Below are positions 1-9,038 of a DNA stretch of 64,000 nt, piece after piece (within the stretch, counting starts at the first letter, position 1; the number at the start of each line of letters is the position of its first letter). The translations under genes were made by a program, and so were the position numbers. The notes beneath the pieces were generated by a model. That model did not search any database. It had not been told where the DNA came from and saw nothing but the letters and a program-made list of their open reading frames with translations. The stretch comes from Ectothiorhodosinus mongolicus (GTDB taxonomy: Bacteria > Pseudomonadota > Gammaproteobacteria > Ectothiorhodospirales > Ectothiorhodospiraceae), in assembly GCF_022406875.1 (NCBI RefSeq), contig NZ_CP023018.1, forward strand, positions 655,575 through 719,574, written 5' to 3'.

Positions 1-2
1 TA

Positions 3-863
3 GTGATGGTTTGGCAGGAATGGTTAGGTGCGCTAACAGGATATATCGGCAGCAATCGAAACCCGGGAGCATTGCTCTCGCATTTTTCCCCGATATATTT
101 TGAAGCTCTATATCGAGCTTCACTGAGACTGCGAAACCGAGTTCCGTGGCTCCTGGCAATCCCCTACTTACTGGTAATACTTTTAGCTGGCAACCGCACC
201 AGCTGGATGATTGTGAGCCTTGTGATCGTCATTTTCCTCGTGAGATTACTGGTGCTTCGGCACTTCTCCATACGGGCAGCGATTGCATCATTCTTTGTCG
301 TGGGATTAACGCTGTTTCTCACCATGCAGTACTTCCCACATTTTGAACAACGACTAATGCGCAGCCTGCAAGCTTTTCAGGGGAATATTGAAAGTATTAA
401 CTATGCAGGTTCCTCTCGAGTTGAGATTTGGCAAGGAGGGATGAGCCTTGCCAAGGACAGTCTACTAACGGGCAAAGGAACATATGCGTTTGGCCTGTTG
501 AATTACGAACGAGGTTACGTGCGCAACAACTGGGGCCACGCGCATTTATATTGGTTAGAAGTCTTGGTGGCCACAGGGTTATTAGGCCTTCTCTTGTATT
601 TGGCCGTATTCACATACCTAGTCAATCGGCTTTTTTGGCACATTCCCTGGAGCAGTTCTGCCTTTTCTGTGATGCTGACCGCCGTGGCAATGATCCTCCC
701 CTTTAATCCGAATTGGGACTTTTATTCCTCTAGGGTAGCCTCCCTAATATGTTTCACCCTGATTCTGGGTTTTGCATTTATGTATGGAACACAGTCCTCT
801 CGATCCCAGCACAACACTAAGCCTTCCTGTCACAAACCCAGCGATCAGGAGTCGCTGCAATGA
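3..863 (+). CDS. O-antigen ligase/polymerase family membrane protein (5' end outside window)
   Basis: C-terminal part of a multi-spanning inner-membrane protein of the O-antigen ligase/Wzy_C superfamily, which joins finished polysaccharide to lipid A-core or polymerises repeat units on the periplasmic face. The reading frame is open to the window edge, so the true start lies to the left. Several hydrophobic helices are visible, with the family-like AGNRTSW segment near residue 63, a periplasmic loop, then GKGTYAF and HAHLYWLEVLVATGLLGLLL, which resembles the usual G-G-F ... HNxYL ... GLxG pattern. The stop overlaps the next start (ATGA), so it is translationally coupled to the GT4 gene. Ligase and polymerase cannot be separated by sequence inspection. 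Confidence 0.8.
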   Translation: MMVWQEWLGALTGYIGSNRNPGALLSHFSPIYFEALYRASLRLRNRVPWLLAIPYLLVILLAGNRTSWMIVSLVIVIFLVRLLVLRHFSIRAAIASFFVVGLTLFLTMQYFPHFEQRLMRSLQAFQGNIESINYAGSSRVEIWQGGMSLAKDSLLTGKGTYAFGLLNYERGYVRNNWGHAHLYWLEVLVATGLLGLLLYLAVFTYLVNRLFWHIPWSSSAFSVMLTAVAMILPFNPNWDFYSSRVASLICFTLILGFAFMYGTQSSRSQHNTKPSCHKPSDQESLQ

Positions 864-1912
864 AGATCCTAATGCTCCTTCCCGAACTAGATGAGGGCGG
901 AGTGGAGCGCCATGTCATCATGCTCTCTGACGCTATGCAGCAAGCAGGGCATTCTGTGGATATTGCATCTTGGGGAGGGAAGCTTGAAAAACAACTACCC
1001 CGAGGAATCCAACACTACAAAGTCAGAGTACATAGCAAAAATCTCCTTACCTTGTATTGGACTGCGCGAGAAATATCGCGTCTTGTTAGAAAAAATGGGT
1101 ATGACGTCATCCATGCCCATGCGCGTGCACCCGCATGGGCCGCTATGTGGGTGTCGAGAGCCACTAAAACACCCTTGGTTGTAAGCGCCCACTGCAGCTA
1201 TGGCAACAAATCTAAATGGATCTATAAGCCCCACCGCAGCGCGTCAGCTGTAATTTGCGTCAGCGAATCGGTACGCCAAGATATGACCACATGCTTTTCC
1301 GACAACGCGATTGTGATAAGAAACGGGCTTCCACCTGCGCCATCATGGGAAACGCCAATCAAAGCGGAAGCAACAAAACTTTTGTTTATAGGACGACTCG
1401 CGTCAGTTAAGGGTCTTCAGGATGCGTTACATGCACTAGCGCAAGTTCGGTCAGAAAAGCTTTGGACCCTAGATGTCGTTGGGGATGGCCCGATGGAACA
1501 AGACCTCAAAAATTTGACAAAAGAACTGGGTTTAAAAGATAAAGTTCATTTCCATGGGTTTCGTGATGACACGGACCAATGGATGCTAAACAGCGATTGC
1601 CTACTCTTCCCAAGCTATCGTGAGGGTCTGTCTCTCACCTTAGCACGGGCAATCCAAATGGGGATGCCTGTATTGGCATCCAATATCCCATCCGTAAAAG
1701 AGCTCAGCGCTGGAGAAGCCTACTACCCAGAGCCCGGGGATATTCCAGCATGGAGCACTGCTTTAACCTCCTTGGTAGAGGGGCAAATGCCCCAGAGTGA
1801 CTTTATTCCTAAAAAAATACCCACTGTGACACAAATGGCTGCCAATACCCTGGGAGTCTATGCTGGTGTTTTAAACAGGAGTGACGCAAAGGCGAATGGT
1901 GAGCTCTCGTGA
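860..1912 (+). CDS. GT4-type glycosyltransferase
   Basis: 350 aa, cytoplasmic GT-B retaining glycosyltransferase that would add one sugar to the lipid-linked unit. The N-terminus (ILMLLPELDEGGVERHV) is the classic GT4 acceptor-domain start with the GGVE glycine turn. The C-terminal donor domain has LLFIGRLASVKGLQDAL near residue 175 and the donor-binding E-x7-E region FPSYREGLSLTLARAIQMGMPV. It overlaps the upstream ligase gene by 4 bp and the next GT by 4 bp, so the three form one + strand operon. The sugar donor cannot be told from sequence. Confidence 0.9.
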   Translation: MKILMLLPELDEGGVERHVIMLSDAMQQAGHSVDIASWGGKLEKQLPRGIQHYKVRVHSKNLLTLYWTAREISRLVRKNGYDVIHAHARAPAWAAMWVSRATKTPLVVSAHCSYGNKSKWIYKPHRSASAVICVSESVRQDMTTCFSDNAIVIRNGLPPAPSWETPIKAEATKLLFIGRLASVKGLQDALHALAQVRSEKLWTLDVVGDGPMEQDLKNLTKELGLKDKVHFHGFRDDTDQWMLNSDCLLFPSYREGLSLTLARAIQMGMPVLASNIPSVKELSAGEAYYPEPGDIPAWSTALTSLVEGQMPQSDFIPKKIPTVTQMAANTLGVYAGVLNRSDAKANGELS

Positions 1913-3003
1913 AGATCTTGCATTACGTTGATGACAAAAACCTATCATGGGGCAAACCTTGGATCGATCTGCTACTAGCCATGGGGGAAATGAACCCGTC
2001 ATTGGACCAGCATGCCGTTTGCCGACCCGACGGCACTCTAAAAGAGCTTTTAATCGAAAATGGGATTTCATGTTCGACCTATAAGCCTGCAACCCCTTGG
2101 GCCCCGGCATTGTGCACGAATTTCAAAAAACTGGTTCAAGAAATTGGTCCAGACCTAATCCATACACGACTCTCTTCTGCGGCAGCAATTGCTGGTTATT
2201 GGGCCCCCCGGATGGGGATTCCAGTCATTTCCACAATTGACAAATATCCGAAAAAAAAATACTACGCTCGTTCTGATTTGATAATTGCAAGCTCCAGCGG
2301 GTCCGCCCGACATATGATCGAGCAAGGAACATCGACTGAAAAAATTACCGTTGTAACCAATGCAATCGATACAGAACACTACAAGCTCAATCCTGATGTT
2401 CGAGAAGCATTCAGACTTTCTGAGGGCGTCGGTGATGATGAAATAATTATTCTGGCGATGGGTCGGTTTGTAGCCTGGAAGGGGTTTGACCTACTCATCA
2501 AGGCTTTAGGACGGTTGCCTGATTTATCAAAAGTCAGGTTCTGGCTCGTGGGAAGCGGTGAGCTAGAATCACAGCTGAAAAGACTGGCTGAAAAAGAACT
2601 TTGTTCTTGGAAACTTCAATATAAGTTTTTTCCTTTCGATCTGGATATTCGAAGGTTCCTGTGGTCAGCAGATATCTTTGTTCAACCCTCTTATCATGTC
2701 CCCGGGTCTGGCGGCCCGGAAACCTTCAGCCTAGCGTTGCTTGAGGCGATGGCGGCTGGCGAAGCAGTGATAGCGTTTGATTGCGGCGGAGCACCTGACG
2801 TCATCAAGCATGACTTCAATGGCTGGCTCACTCCACCCGGAGACATAGCGCAATTAACTTCAGCCCTGAAACACGCGATATTGCAACACCCGAGTATCGA
2901 AATAAGAGAACAAGCAAAAGAAACAGCTCTGCATAATGACGCTGTTGTCGCGGCACAAAAGCACTTGAACATCTATAAGGATATATTTACAAAGAATAGC
3001 TGA
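1909..3003 (+). CDS. GT4-type glycosyltransferase
   Basis: 364 aa GT-B glycosyltransferase, last gene of the + strand operon. It begins with a GTG that overlaps the stop of the upstream GT by 4 bp. The Rossmann-like N-terminal half contains LIHTRLSSAAAIAGYWAP. The donor domain has ILAMGRFVAWKGFDLLIKAL near residue 185 and the acidic donor motif GPETFSLALLEAMAAGEAVI, a typical GT4 E-x7-E. It faces the convergent TylF-like gene across 55 bp of A+T-rich DNA in which no strong terminator was found. Substrate unknown. Confidence 0.9.
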   Translation: MKILHYVDDKNLSWGKPWIDLLLAMGEMNPSLDQHAVCRPDGTLKELLIENGISCSTYKPATPWAPALCTNFKKLVQEIGPDLIHTRLSSAAAIAGYWAPRMGIPVISTIDKYPKKKYYARSDLIIASSSGSARHMIEQGTSTEKITVVTNAIDTEHYKLNPDVREAFRLSEGVGDDEIIILAMGRFVAWKGFDLLIKALGRLPDLSKVRFWLVGSGELESQLKRLAEKELCSWKLQYKFFPFDLDIRRFLWSADIFVQPSYHVPGSGGPETFSLALLEAMAAGEAVIAFDCGGAPDVIKHDFNGWLTPPGDIAQLTSALKHAILQHPSIEIREQAKETALHNDAVVAAQKHLNIYKDIFTKNS

Positions 3004-3058
3004 AATTTTTATTAAAAATCGGGATGCTTTTCCCAAAACTTCGATTCAAATATAAAAC

Positions 3059-3832
3059 CTACTTATTTTGAGAAAATTTTACTCCCATCCTCCCATCTGA
3101 ATCCACGTATTGGAGAAACGGACGATTACCCATCTCTTCAAAATACTCATCGGTGGCTCGTTTAGACCCTGCCCAGTAACCGTAATCGTCGATGATAATT
3201 ATCCCGCCGTGAACCAATCGAGGATATAAGACTTCTAGCTCCTTTCGGGTGGATTCATACCAGTCAGTATCCAATCGAAGGAGGGAAATTGTGTCCGGAA
3301 GGTTATAATTATCACCCAATGTCTTTATCACGTCACCGGGGACGAATCTAATATTTTCTCCCAAAAGGCCGCAGTGATCGAAATTTTCGCGAACTGCATC
3401 CAAAGACGCATAACACCAATCGTTGTAGTCCCCCCTTGCTCGCGATTCATAAGTCTTTAATGCGAGCTTGCCTGTAGTCAGACGAGTGTCAGCTTGGGAT
3501 GGCTTGGTCATTCCCAAGAAGGTATCAAAGAGCCAAATTTTTTTAGTTGGCGCATATTGCCCGAAGACCCATGCTGCGATCAGCGCATTACCTCCCCTCC
3601 AGACCCCGCACTCAACGAAATCTCCCGGGATATCATTCTGCGCCACATACTTGCATGCCATCATCGTGGCATAGAGCCTCTGATCCGAAACCATCGACCA
3701 CTTCTTTCTTTTGACCATGGCGATGAATTCTAGATCGGTTTGCGCAAGCTCAACTGGCGCATCTTCCAGTTCTGGCTTTTTCAACTTGCGAGCAAAGAAA
3801 CCGGATATATTTTTTATCATTTCACTTTCCAA
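3059..3832 (-). CDS. TylF/MycF-family sugar O-methyltransferase
   Basis: 257 aa SAM-dependent methyltransferase of the macrocin O-methyltransferase (TylF) family, members of which methylate sugar hydroxyls. Visible landmarks are the SAM-binding GDFVECGVWRGG near residue 72, then WLFDTFLGMT, the metal and substrate region LLRLDTDWYESTRKEL, and GGIIIIDDYGYW with the paired aspartates. Length fits the family. It is the most downstream gene of the long - strand block that starts with galE. A second Met four codons in (3820) is an alternative start. Likely role: O-methylation of a residue in the surface glycan. Confidence 0.85.
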   Translation of the reverse strand: MESEMIKNISGFFARKLKKPELEDAPVELAQTDLEFIAMVKRKKWSMVSDQRLYATMMACKYVAQNDIPGDFVECGVWRGGNALIAAWVFGQYAPTKKIWLFDTFLGMTKPSQADTRLTTGKLALKTYESRARGDYNDWCYASLDAVRENFDHCGLLGENIRFVPGDVIKTLGDNYNLPDTISLLRLDTDWYESTRKELEVLYPRLVHGGIIIIDDYGYWAGSKRATDEYFEEMGNRPFLQYVDSDGRMGVKFSQNK

Positions 3833-3901
3833 AAGAGCCTTTCAGATCTAAAAGAAATCGCTGCTAAGGCCAAAATGTTGTGTTGTTTACCGGCCGCAAA
3901 C

Positions 3902-4810
3902 TCATTGCATTAGGAGTGATCTACAAATCAAATCAGCCACGCGCCGAGACTCCCAAAGTTGTGCGAAGCTTAGGTTGGACATTTTTGCATAAGAATTGTC
4001 AATAGTCTGCACCCAAGCATCATCCACCAAGCGCTGCATCTCGGTGACAATGCGGCAGCGGCGCTTGTGCGCTTTGGGGTCTAAGCGCAGCAAACCCACT
4101 AGGGTGCCCGAGGTCAGCGCTTCAAACACCATCGACACGCTGTCCTCGCTGGCCCAAACCTCGCCGGCCTTGGCCAGCTGCTCGGGCAGCCAGTTGCCGT
4201 CGACCTCGTGTGGCTGTATCAAAGGCACCCTGGCGAAGCGACTAGCGAGCTCGTTGAGCAATGCCTCATCGGTGCGCCGTGACGTGGCTATGCGCCAGTG
4301 TATCCCGGGTCTCGTTAGCACTTGCTCGATCTGATTCACGATGCGCGCGCGGTCCCAAATATAGTTCTCGCAGGGCCCGCCAATGAGGATCAGCCCCTGA
4401 GTCGCGTCATGCGAATCGGAGGGGATGACACGGTTCAAAACGCCAATGGTTTCGATCACGTTGTGGCGCGGGCTGACGCGGTCATGCCTAGGGACCACGC
4501 AGAGGTCGAAAAGCCCAATGGGGATCCCCGGCTTCATCAAGATGATGCTTTTGGCTTGCGCTCTGCGCGCGGCGTAAACCACCGCCAACTGCGTGGCACT
4601 GCCGGCCCCCATGACCCAATCAGGCTTGGGCAGCTGGGCGAAGCTACCGCGCACCGCTGACAACGACTGCCAGCGGCTTTTCACCTCAATCCAGTGCACT
4701 TCGACGGAGATTTGCTGCTCGAGCGCCGCCACCAAGCCCTTGAGCTGGTTCAAATGCCCGATGATCCCATCCGTAATCACCCAAATGGGGACAGATTTAT
4801 TTTCCCGCAT
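3902..4810 (-). CDS. ELM1/DUF1022 family protein
   Basis: About 302 aa. The N-terminal VWVITDGIIGHLNQLKGL-type sequence and the internal VMGAGSATQLAVVYAARRAQAKSIILMKPG, LILIGGPC and WASEDSVSMVFEALTSGTLVG identify the mitochondrial fission ELM1-like family, a GT-B-like family of unproven biochemistry common near LPS genes in proteobacteria. The Met at 4810 is preferred; an upstream Met at 4825 is possible. The first residues after it (ENKSVP) are encoded by a dispersed GGGGACAGATTTATTTT repeat read in reverse, so the native start has apparently been replaced or extended by the repeat. Confidence 0.8.
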   Translation of the reverse strand: MRENKSVPIWVITDGIIGHLNQLKGLVAALEQQISVEVHWIEVKSRWQSLSAVRGSFAQLPKPDWVMGAGSATQLAVVYAARRAQAKSIILMKPGIPIGLFDLCVVPRHDRVSPRHNVIETIGVLNRVIPSDSHDATQGLILIGGPCENYIWDRARIVNQIEQVLTRPGIHWRIATSRRTDEALLNELASRFARVPLIQPHEVDGNWLPEQLAKAGEVWASEDSVSMVFEALTSGTLVGLLRLDPKAHKRRCRIVTEMQRLVDDAWVQTIDNSYAKMSNLSFAQLWESRRVADLICRSLLMQ

Positions 4811-4953
4811 CACGCCGCTTACCAAAAAGGGGACGGATTTATTTTCTCACACCGAGGCGGTCGCCGCAGCCCTCACCACTCAGAGCGAGTTGCCGGCTAA
4901 ATCTTCGTGTCGCGCGACGCGTCACCGACATCGGAAAAAATAAATCTGTCCCC
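4787..4953. repeat. GGGGACAGATTTATTTT repeats, three copies
   Basis: Copies lie at 4787-4803, 4829-4845 (GGGGACGG variant) and inverted at 4937-4953. The second and third form a roughly 125 bp inverted-repeat element. The first lies inside the start of the ELM1-like gene and the third inside the 3' end of the WbpM-like gene, so most of this small gap is repeat DNA with coding capacity at both edges. Confidence 0.9.
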
Positions 4954-6843
4954 TTTTTTGGTGGTGAGGTGGTCGACGAGCGGATACGCGGTGGTATAGC
5001 CGTGCACGGCCTCGCTGAGCAGGGTGCGCAGCTGCTCGGCGTCGTGGGTGCGCACCGCTGTGTCGAAGGCGTTGATGAAGCGCGCGAGGGTGGCCGGGTC
5101 CAGGCTCGACTCTAGTGCGCGCATGATCTTGGCATGCTGCGTCGGCTGCACCTCATCGCCAATCAAAAGCTCTTCATAGAGCTTTTCGCCGGGTCGAAGG
5201 CCCGTGTATTCAATGGCGATCTCACCATCGGGCTCATCGATCGAGCGCACACTCAAGCCCATCAAGCGGATCATGCGACGCGCCAGATCGAGAATCTTCA
5301 CCGGCTCGCCCATGTCCAACACGAATACATCACCGCCATGCCCCATCGCACCTGCCTGGATCACCAGCTGCGCGGCCTCGGGGATCGTCATGAAAAAGCG
5401 CGTGATCTCAGGGTGCGTCAGTGTGACCGGACCACCGCTGCGGATCTGCGACCGAAATAACGGCACCACAGAGCCCGAGGAGCCCAAAACATTGCCGAAG
5501 CGCACCATGGTGAAGCAAGTGTCCGGCGACTGGCTGGCTATCGCCTGCAAAATCAGTTCAGCAAAGCGTTTGGTGGCGCCCATCACATTCGTGGGACGCA
5601 CGGCTTTATCCGTCGATACCAGCACAAAATGCCCCACTCCGGCCTCCAAAGCCGCCTGCGCCGGCGCGTAGGTACCGAAGATATTGTTGCGCACGCCCTC
5701 GATGACGTTATGCTCAACCAGTGGCACATGCTTATACGCGGCCGCATGATAAATCGTGTCCACGCCATAGCGCTGCATGATGCGCCGCATATAATCCTGA
5801 TCCTGCACATTGCCCAACAACCCGATGATGCCCTCGGAACCCTCCTGCGCCTCTCCAGCCAGGAGCTCGGTCTCGATCTCAAACAACGCGAACTCGGAGG
5901 CATCCACGAGCAGCAGCTGCCGCGGTCCCAACTGCAGAATCTGACGACACAACTCAGAACCAATGCTGCCGCCAGCACCCGTCACCATCACGACCTTATC
6001 GGCAATGCAAGCGCTGAGCAGAGACTCAATAGGTGGCACAGGGTCGCGCCCCAGCAAGTCCTCAAGCTCAACCTCGCGAATATCATCGAGGCGAGCGCGA
6101 CCCGAGGTGATGTCCTCGAGGGTCGGCACGGTGTAGACACGAAGCGCGTGCGGCTCCAAACCATCCATGATTTGTTTGCGCTGCGGCCGAGTGATGTTCG
6201 GCAGCGCTAAAAGTACATCCGTCAACTGATATGAGCGGATGAGACCATCCAGCTCGCTGGGGCTGAACACAGGCAGCCCATTGACACGCGCGCCCTGCAA
6301 TGTCGGCTCATCATCCAGAAAACACACCACATTCAGTTCAGGGTGTTTTTCCAAAAGTAAAGAAAGCTGGAACCCAGCCGCGCCGGCCCCATAGATAGCG
6401 GCCTTCTTTGATTTTCTCTGGCTGTGGCCGCCACCGGAGAGATAGTCACGAGCAATCCACCGGCTCAGCGTAATTGCCAAGGCCAGAAACAGCGGATACA
6501 AAAAGACAACGGTGCGGGGAAGTCGGTTTTCCGAAAGAAACATTAACGCAGTGAGTAACAAAGTAGAGACCACGACCACCTGCAGGGTCATGCTCACCAG
6601 TTCCTTGCCCATGTAGCGAGTGATCGATCGGTACAGCCCCACCCAGTGGGCCGTAACCAGCGTCAGAACCAACAGCAGAACCACCCACTGCGCGCCGCCA
6701 ATTTGGGCTAACAGATTGGGCGTCCAAGTCTCATACCGCCATGCCAACGCCGCCCAAAGCGCCACCACCATAGCAATAGCGTCGAAGCCCAACATCAGAG
6801 CTTGCTTGGACCAGCGCGGCAGATTTATCAGCTTTTGACGCAT
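4897..6843 (-). CDS. WbpM/CapD-type UDP-GlcNAc 4,6-dehydratase
   Basis: 648 aa membrane-bound SDR. Four N-terminal transmembrane helices (about residues 12-120) are followed by a first nucleotide-binding domain (AAIYGAGAAGFQ near 150) and a second, catalytic SDR domain with VTGAGGSIGSELCRQI near 290. The WbpM/FlaA1-type signature STDKAVRPTNVMGATKR is present, with TDK and Met-x3-Lys in place of the classical Tyr-x3-Lys. It makes UDP-4-keto-6-deoxy-HexNAc, the first step to QuiNAc, FucNAc or bacillosamine-type sugars. The last ~20 residues (TTKKGDRFIFSDV onward) are encoded by a dispersed repeat, so the native stop has been lost or moved. Confidence 0.92.
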   Translation of the reverse strand: MRQKLINLPRWSKQALMLGFDAIAMVVALWAALAWRYETWTPNLLAQIGGAQWVVLLLVLTLVTAHWVGLYRSITRYMGKELVSMTLQVVVVSTLLLTALMFLSENRLPRTVVFLYPLFLALAITLSRWIARDYLSGGGHSQRKSKKAAIYGAGAAGFQLSLLLEKHPELNVVCFLDDEPTLQGARVNGLPVFSPSELDGLIRSYQLTDVLLALPNITRPQRKQIMDGLEPHALRVYTVPTLEDITSGRARLDDIREVELEDLLGRDPVPPIESLLSACIADKVVMVTGAGGSIGSELCRQILQLGPRQLLLVDASEFALFEIETELLAGEAQEGSEGIIGLLGNVQDQDYMRRIMQRYGVDTIYHAAAYKHVPLVEHNVIEGVRNNIFGTYAPAQAALEAGVGHFVLVSTDKAVRPTNVMGATKRFAELILQAIASQSPDTCFTMVRFGNVLGSSGSVVPLFRSQIRSGGPVTLTHPEITRFFMTIPEAAQLVIQAGAMGHGGDVFVLDMGEPVKILDLARRMIRLMGLSVRSIDEPDGEIAIEYTGLRPGEKLYEELLIGDEVQPTQHAKIMRALESSLDPATLARFINAFDTAVRTHDAEQLRTLLSEAVHGYTTAYPLVDHLTTKKGDRFIFSDVGDASRDTKI

Positions 6844-6851
6844 ACAAAAAT

Positions 6852-6947
6852 GGGGACAGATTTATTTTTTTATAAATGGGGACGGATTTATTTTCTCACA
6901 TCGCGGAAGTAACCGCATCTGCCGCCGCCGGAAAATAAATCTGTCCC
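6852..6947. repeat. Inverted-repeat element of the GGGGACAGATTTATTTT family
   Basis: Copies at 6852-6868 and 6878-6894, and an inverted copy at 6932-6947. The ~70 bp unit from 6878 (arm, centre CTCACATCGCGGAAGTAACC, inverted arm) recurs almost identically at 7777-7846 on the other side of wzz. The two arms could pair into a long hairpin. Confidence 0.9.
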
Positions 6948-6952
6948 GGGTT

Positions 6953-7768
6953 TTACCTCGCTTTTCGTGCGTTGGCGAAAAACTGTGTCACGAAAACTAG
7001 GAAGATACCCAGCATCACCCCAAGCACGGCCGCCAAAGCTATGATGAGCCGAGGTTGCGTCCCGACGGGCCCGCTGCGCAACGCCAAGTAGTCTAACTCT
7101 GTATCTCGAGATGCCTCATTAAGAAACTGGTTTATCGATTGCTCAACGCCCTGCACCGACTGCCTCAAGCTAATCAATTGTTGGTCAATAAGGGAGACTC
7201 TCTGCAGAGCCAGCATGGCGAAGGCGTCTTGACGCTCATCCATAATCCGCAATTGTTGCCGACGCTCTGCTTCAAGAGCTTGGATATTCTCGCTAAGGAG
7301 TGCTCCGCGCGCCTGCTTCTCACTGAGACGAGCATTTACCCGTGCAGTAAATGTGGGGAGGTAATAATCCGCAATCTCGTTGACTGCTGACTGATGCAAA
7401 TCCCGCACTTGCTCAGCTTGATCGAGTTGCGCTGTTGTTTTCAAAACGAGGCGATTGTCACCTTGTCTTTGGATCGAAACCCCAAGATCGACACCAGAGA
7501 GTTTTTCCGGAAATACAACCTCAGAAAAATGAAACACCGCATCAGCGGGTGGCCGCACCGGATCGGGCGCCTGCGCGACAGTAATAATTGTCTGATACTC
7601 ATACAGCGTCGGCTGGGTCAGCGCATAGCCAATCCCACTCAGAAATATCACCAAGGCAGTGCCAATCGCCGTCCACTTGCGGGAGACCAACATCTCCCAT
7701 AGCTCATAGAGGTCAATCTCATCGTCATAAGTAGCAGGAGGCGTATTCTGTGCGGACATATTTTGCAT
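6953..7768 (-). CDS. Wzz-type chain length determinant protein
   Basis: 271 aa polysaccharide co-polymerase that sets O-antigen chain length in the periplasm. Topology fits: a short cytoplasmic N-terminus with DEIDLYELWEMLVSRKW, a first TM helix at about residues 35-52, a long periplasmic region with coiled-coil character (ARLSEKQARGALLSENIQAL), and a second TM helix near 245-265. Two in-frame Met codons at the start (MQNM) leave four residues of ambiguity. No kinase domain is present, so it is the short Wzz class. The gene is bracketed by matching inverted-repeat elements. Confidence 0.88.
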   Translation of the reverse strand: MQNMSAQNTPPATYDDEIDLYELWEMLVSRKWTAIGTALVIFLSGIGYALTQPTLYEYQTIITVAQAPDPVRPPADAVFHFSEVVFPEKLSGVDLGVSIQRQGDNRLVLKTTAQLDQAEQVRDLHQSAVNEIADYYLPTFTARVNARLSEKQARGALLSENIQALEAERRQQLRIMDERQDAFAMLALQRVSLIDQQLISLRQSVQGVEQSINQFLNEASRDTELDYLALRSGPVGTQPRLIIALAAVLGVMLGIFLVFVTQFFANARKAR

Positions 7769-7776
7769 TCAAAAAT

Positions 7777-7884
7777 GGGGACAGATTTATTTTCTCACAT
7801 TGCGGAGGTGACCGCATCTGGCGCCGCCGGAAAATAAATCTGTCCCGGGTTTTCGGGAACTTCGCTGGAAAATAAATCTGTCCC
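7777..7884. repeat. Inverted-repeat element of the GGGGACAGATTTATTTT family
   Basis: Direct arm at 7777-7793, inverted arms at 7831-7846 and 7869-7884. The centre (CTCACATTGCGGAGGTGACC) matches the element downstream of wzz, so wzz sits between two near-identical elements. Confidence 0.9.
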
Positions 7885-7889
7885 GGGTT

Positions 7890-8969
7890 TTATTCGTGGT
7901 AGTCCTTGGGGGTGTAGCCGTGGCGCTTGATAAGCTCGTCGCGCTCAGCGGCTTTGAGGTCCTCTTGGACCATCTCGGCGACCAGCTCTTCGAAGGTGAT
8001 GCCCGGGGTCCAGCCGAGCTTTTCTTTGGCTTTGGTGGGGTCGCCTAGCAGGGTTTCCACCTCGGTTGGGCGGAAATAGCGCGGGTCGACTTTGACGATG
8101 TCTTTGCCGTTAAAGCTGCCAACCTCATCGATGTCGGCACCGCGCCAGCTGATATCCATGCCGAGCTCTTTGGCGGCGGCATTCACAAAATCCCGAACCG
8201 AAAACTGGATGCCGGTGGCGATGACGAAGTCCTCGGGGGCGTCTTGTTGCAGCATGCGCCACTGCATCTCGACGTAGTCTCTGGCGTGGCCCCAATCGCG
8301 CTTGGCGTTGAGGTTGCCGAGGTAGAGACAGTCCTGCAGGCCGAGCTTGATGCGGGCCAGAGCGCGGGTGATTTTGCGCGTGACAAAAGTTTCGCCGCGG
8401 ATCGGCGATTCGTGGTTAAACAAAATGCCATTGCAGGCGTAGATGCCGTAGGCCTCGCGGTAGTTGATGGTGATCCAGTAAGCGTAGAGCTTAGCCACAG
8501 CGTAGGGGCTACGCGGGTAAAACGGCGTGGTCTCTTTTTGCGGGATTTCTTGGACGAGGCCGTAGAGCTCAGACGTACTGGCTTGATAGAAACGCGTCTT
8601 TTTCTCCAGCCCCAGAATACGAATCGCTTCAAGAATTCTTAGCGCGCCCAGGGCATCGGAGTTGGCGGTGTATTCGGGTTCTTCGAACGAAACCGCCACG
8701 TGGCTTTGCGCCGCGAGGTTATAGATCTCATCCGGCTGCACTTTTTGGATGATGTGCAACAGGCTCAGGCTGTCGGTCATGTCCCCGTGGTGCAAAAAGA
8801 GCTTGGCGCCGGGGGTATGCGGGTCCTGGTAGAGGTGATCAATGCGGTCGGTGTTGAACAAGCTGGTGCGGCGCTTAATACCGTGAACCTCATAGCCTTT
8901 CTCCAGCAGGAGCTCGGCGAGGTAGGCGCCGTCTTGGCCGGTAATGCCTGTGATGAGTGCTTTTTTCAT
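7890..8969 (-). CDS. gmd: GDP-mannose 4,6-dehydratase
   Basis: 359 aa from the Met at 8969. Converts GDP-D-mannose to GDP-4-keto-6-deoxymannose in the cytoplasm, the precursor of GDP-fucose, GDP-rhamnose and GDP-perosamine. The NADP-binding motif [23 protein letters not shown] is at the N-terminus. The catalytic [10 protein letters not shown] (Tyr-x3-Lys) is near residue 160, and GDP-Man-binding [17 protein letters not shown] follows. A longer frame to 8999 exists, but 8969 matches the family start (MKKALITG). No reductase partner (fcl, rmd) is in the window. A 43 bp fragment of this gene's 5' end is duplicated at 43808-43850. Confidence 0.96.
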   Translation of the reverse strand: MKKALITGITGQDGAYLAELLLEKGYEVHGIKRRTSLFNTDRIDHLYQDPHTPGAKLFLHHGDMTDSLSLLHIIQKVQPDEIYNLAAQSHVAVSFEEPEYTANSDALGALRILEAIRILGLEKKTRFYQASTSELYGLVQEIPQKETTPFYPRSPYAVAKLYAYWITINYREAYGIYACNGILFNHESPIRGETFVTRKITRALARIKLGLQDCLYLGNLNAKRDWGHARDYVEMQWRMLQQDAPEDFVIATGIQFSVRDFVNAAAKELGMDISWRGADIDEVGSFNGKDIVKVDPRYFRPTEVETLLGDPTKAKEKLGWTPGITFEELVAEMVQEDLKAAERDELIKRHGYTPKDYHE

Positions 8970-8984
8970 AGTCTTTTCACTGAT

Positions 8985-8997
8985 GGGGTACGACCCC
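8985..8997 (-). promoter_or_regulatory. GGGGTCGTACCCC palindrome upstream of gmd
   Basis: A GGGGT/ACCCC inverted repeat about 16 bp before the gmd start. The same palindrome with the same flank (CCCATCAGTGAAAA / CCCATCAGTAAAAA) lies before manC at 10480-10492. It could be an operator, a 5'-UTR hairpin, or another REP-like repeat; sequence alone does not decide. Confidence 0.4.
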
Positions 8998-9017
8998 AAT
9001 GAAGGTTATCAATGTGA

Positions 9018-9033
9018 AAAATAAATCTGTCCC
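9018..9033. repeat. AAAATAAATCTGTCCC repeat, single copy
   Basis: One inverted-orientation copy in the gmd-manC gap, just downstream of the manC stop. Confidence 0.85.
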
Positions 9034-9038
9034 GGGTT

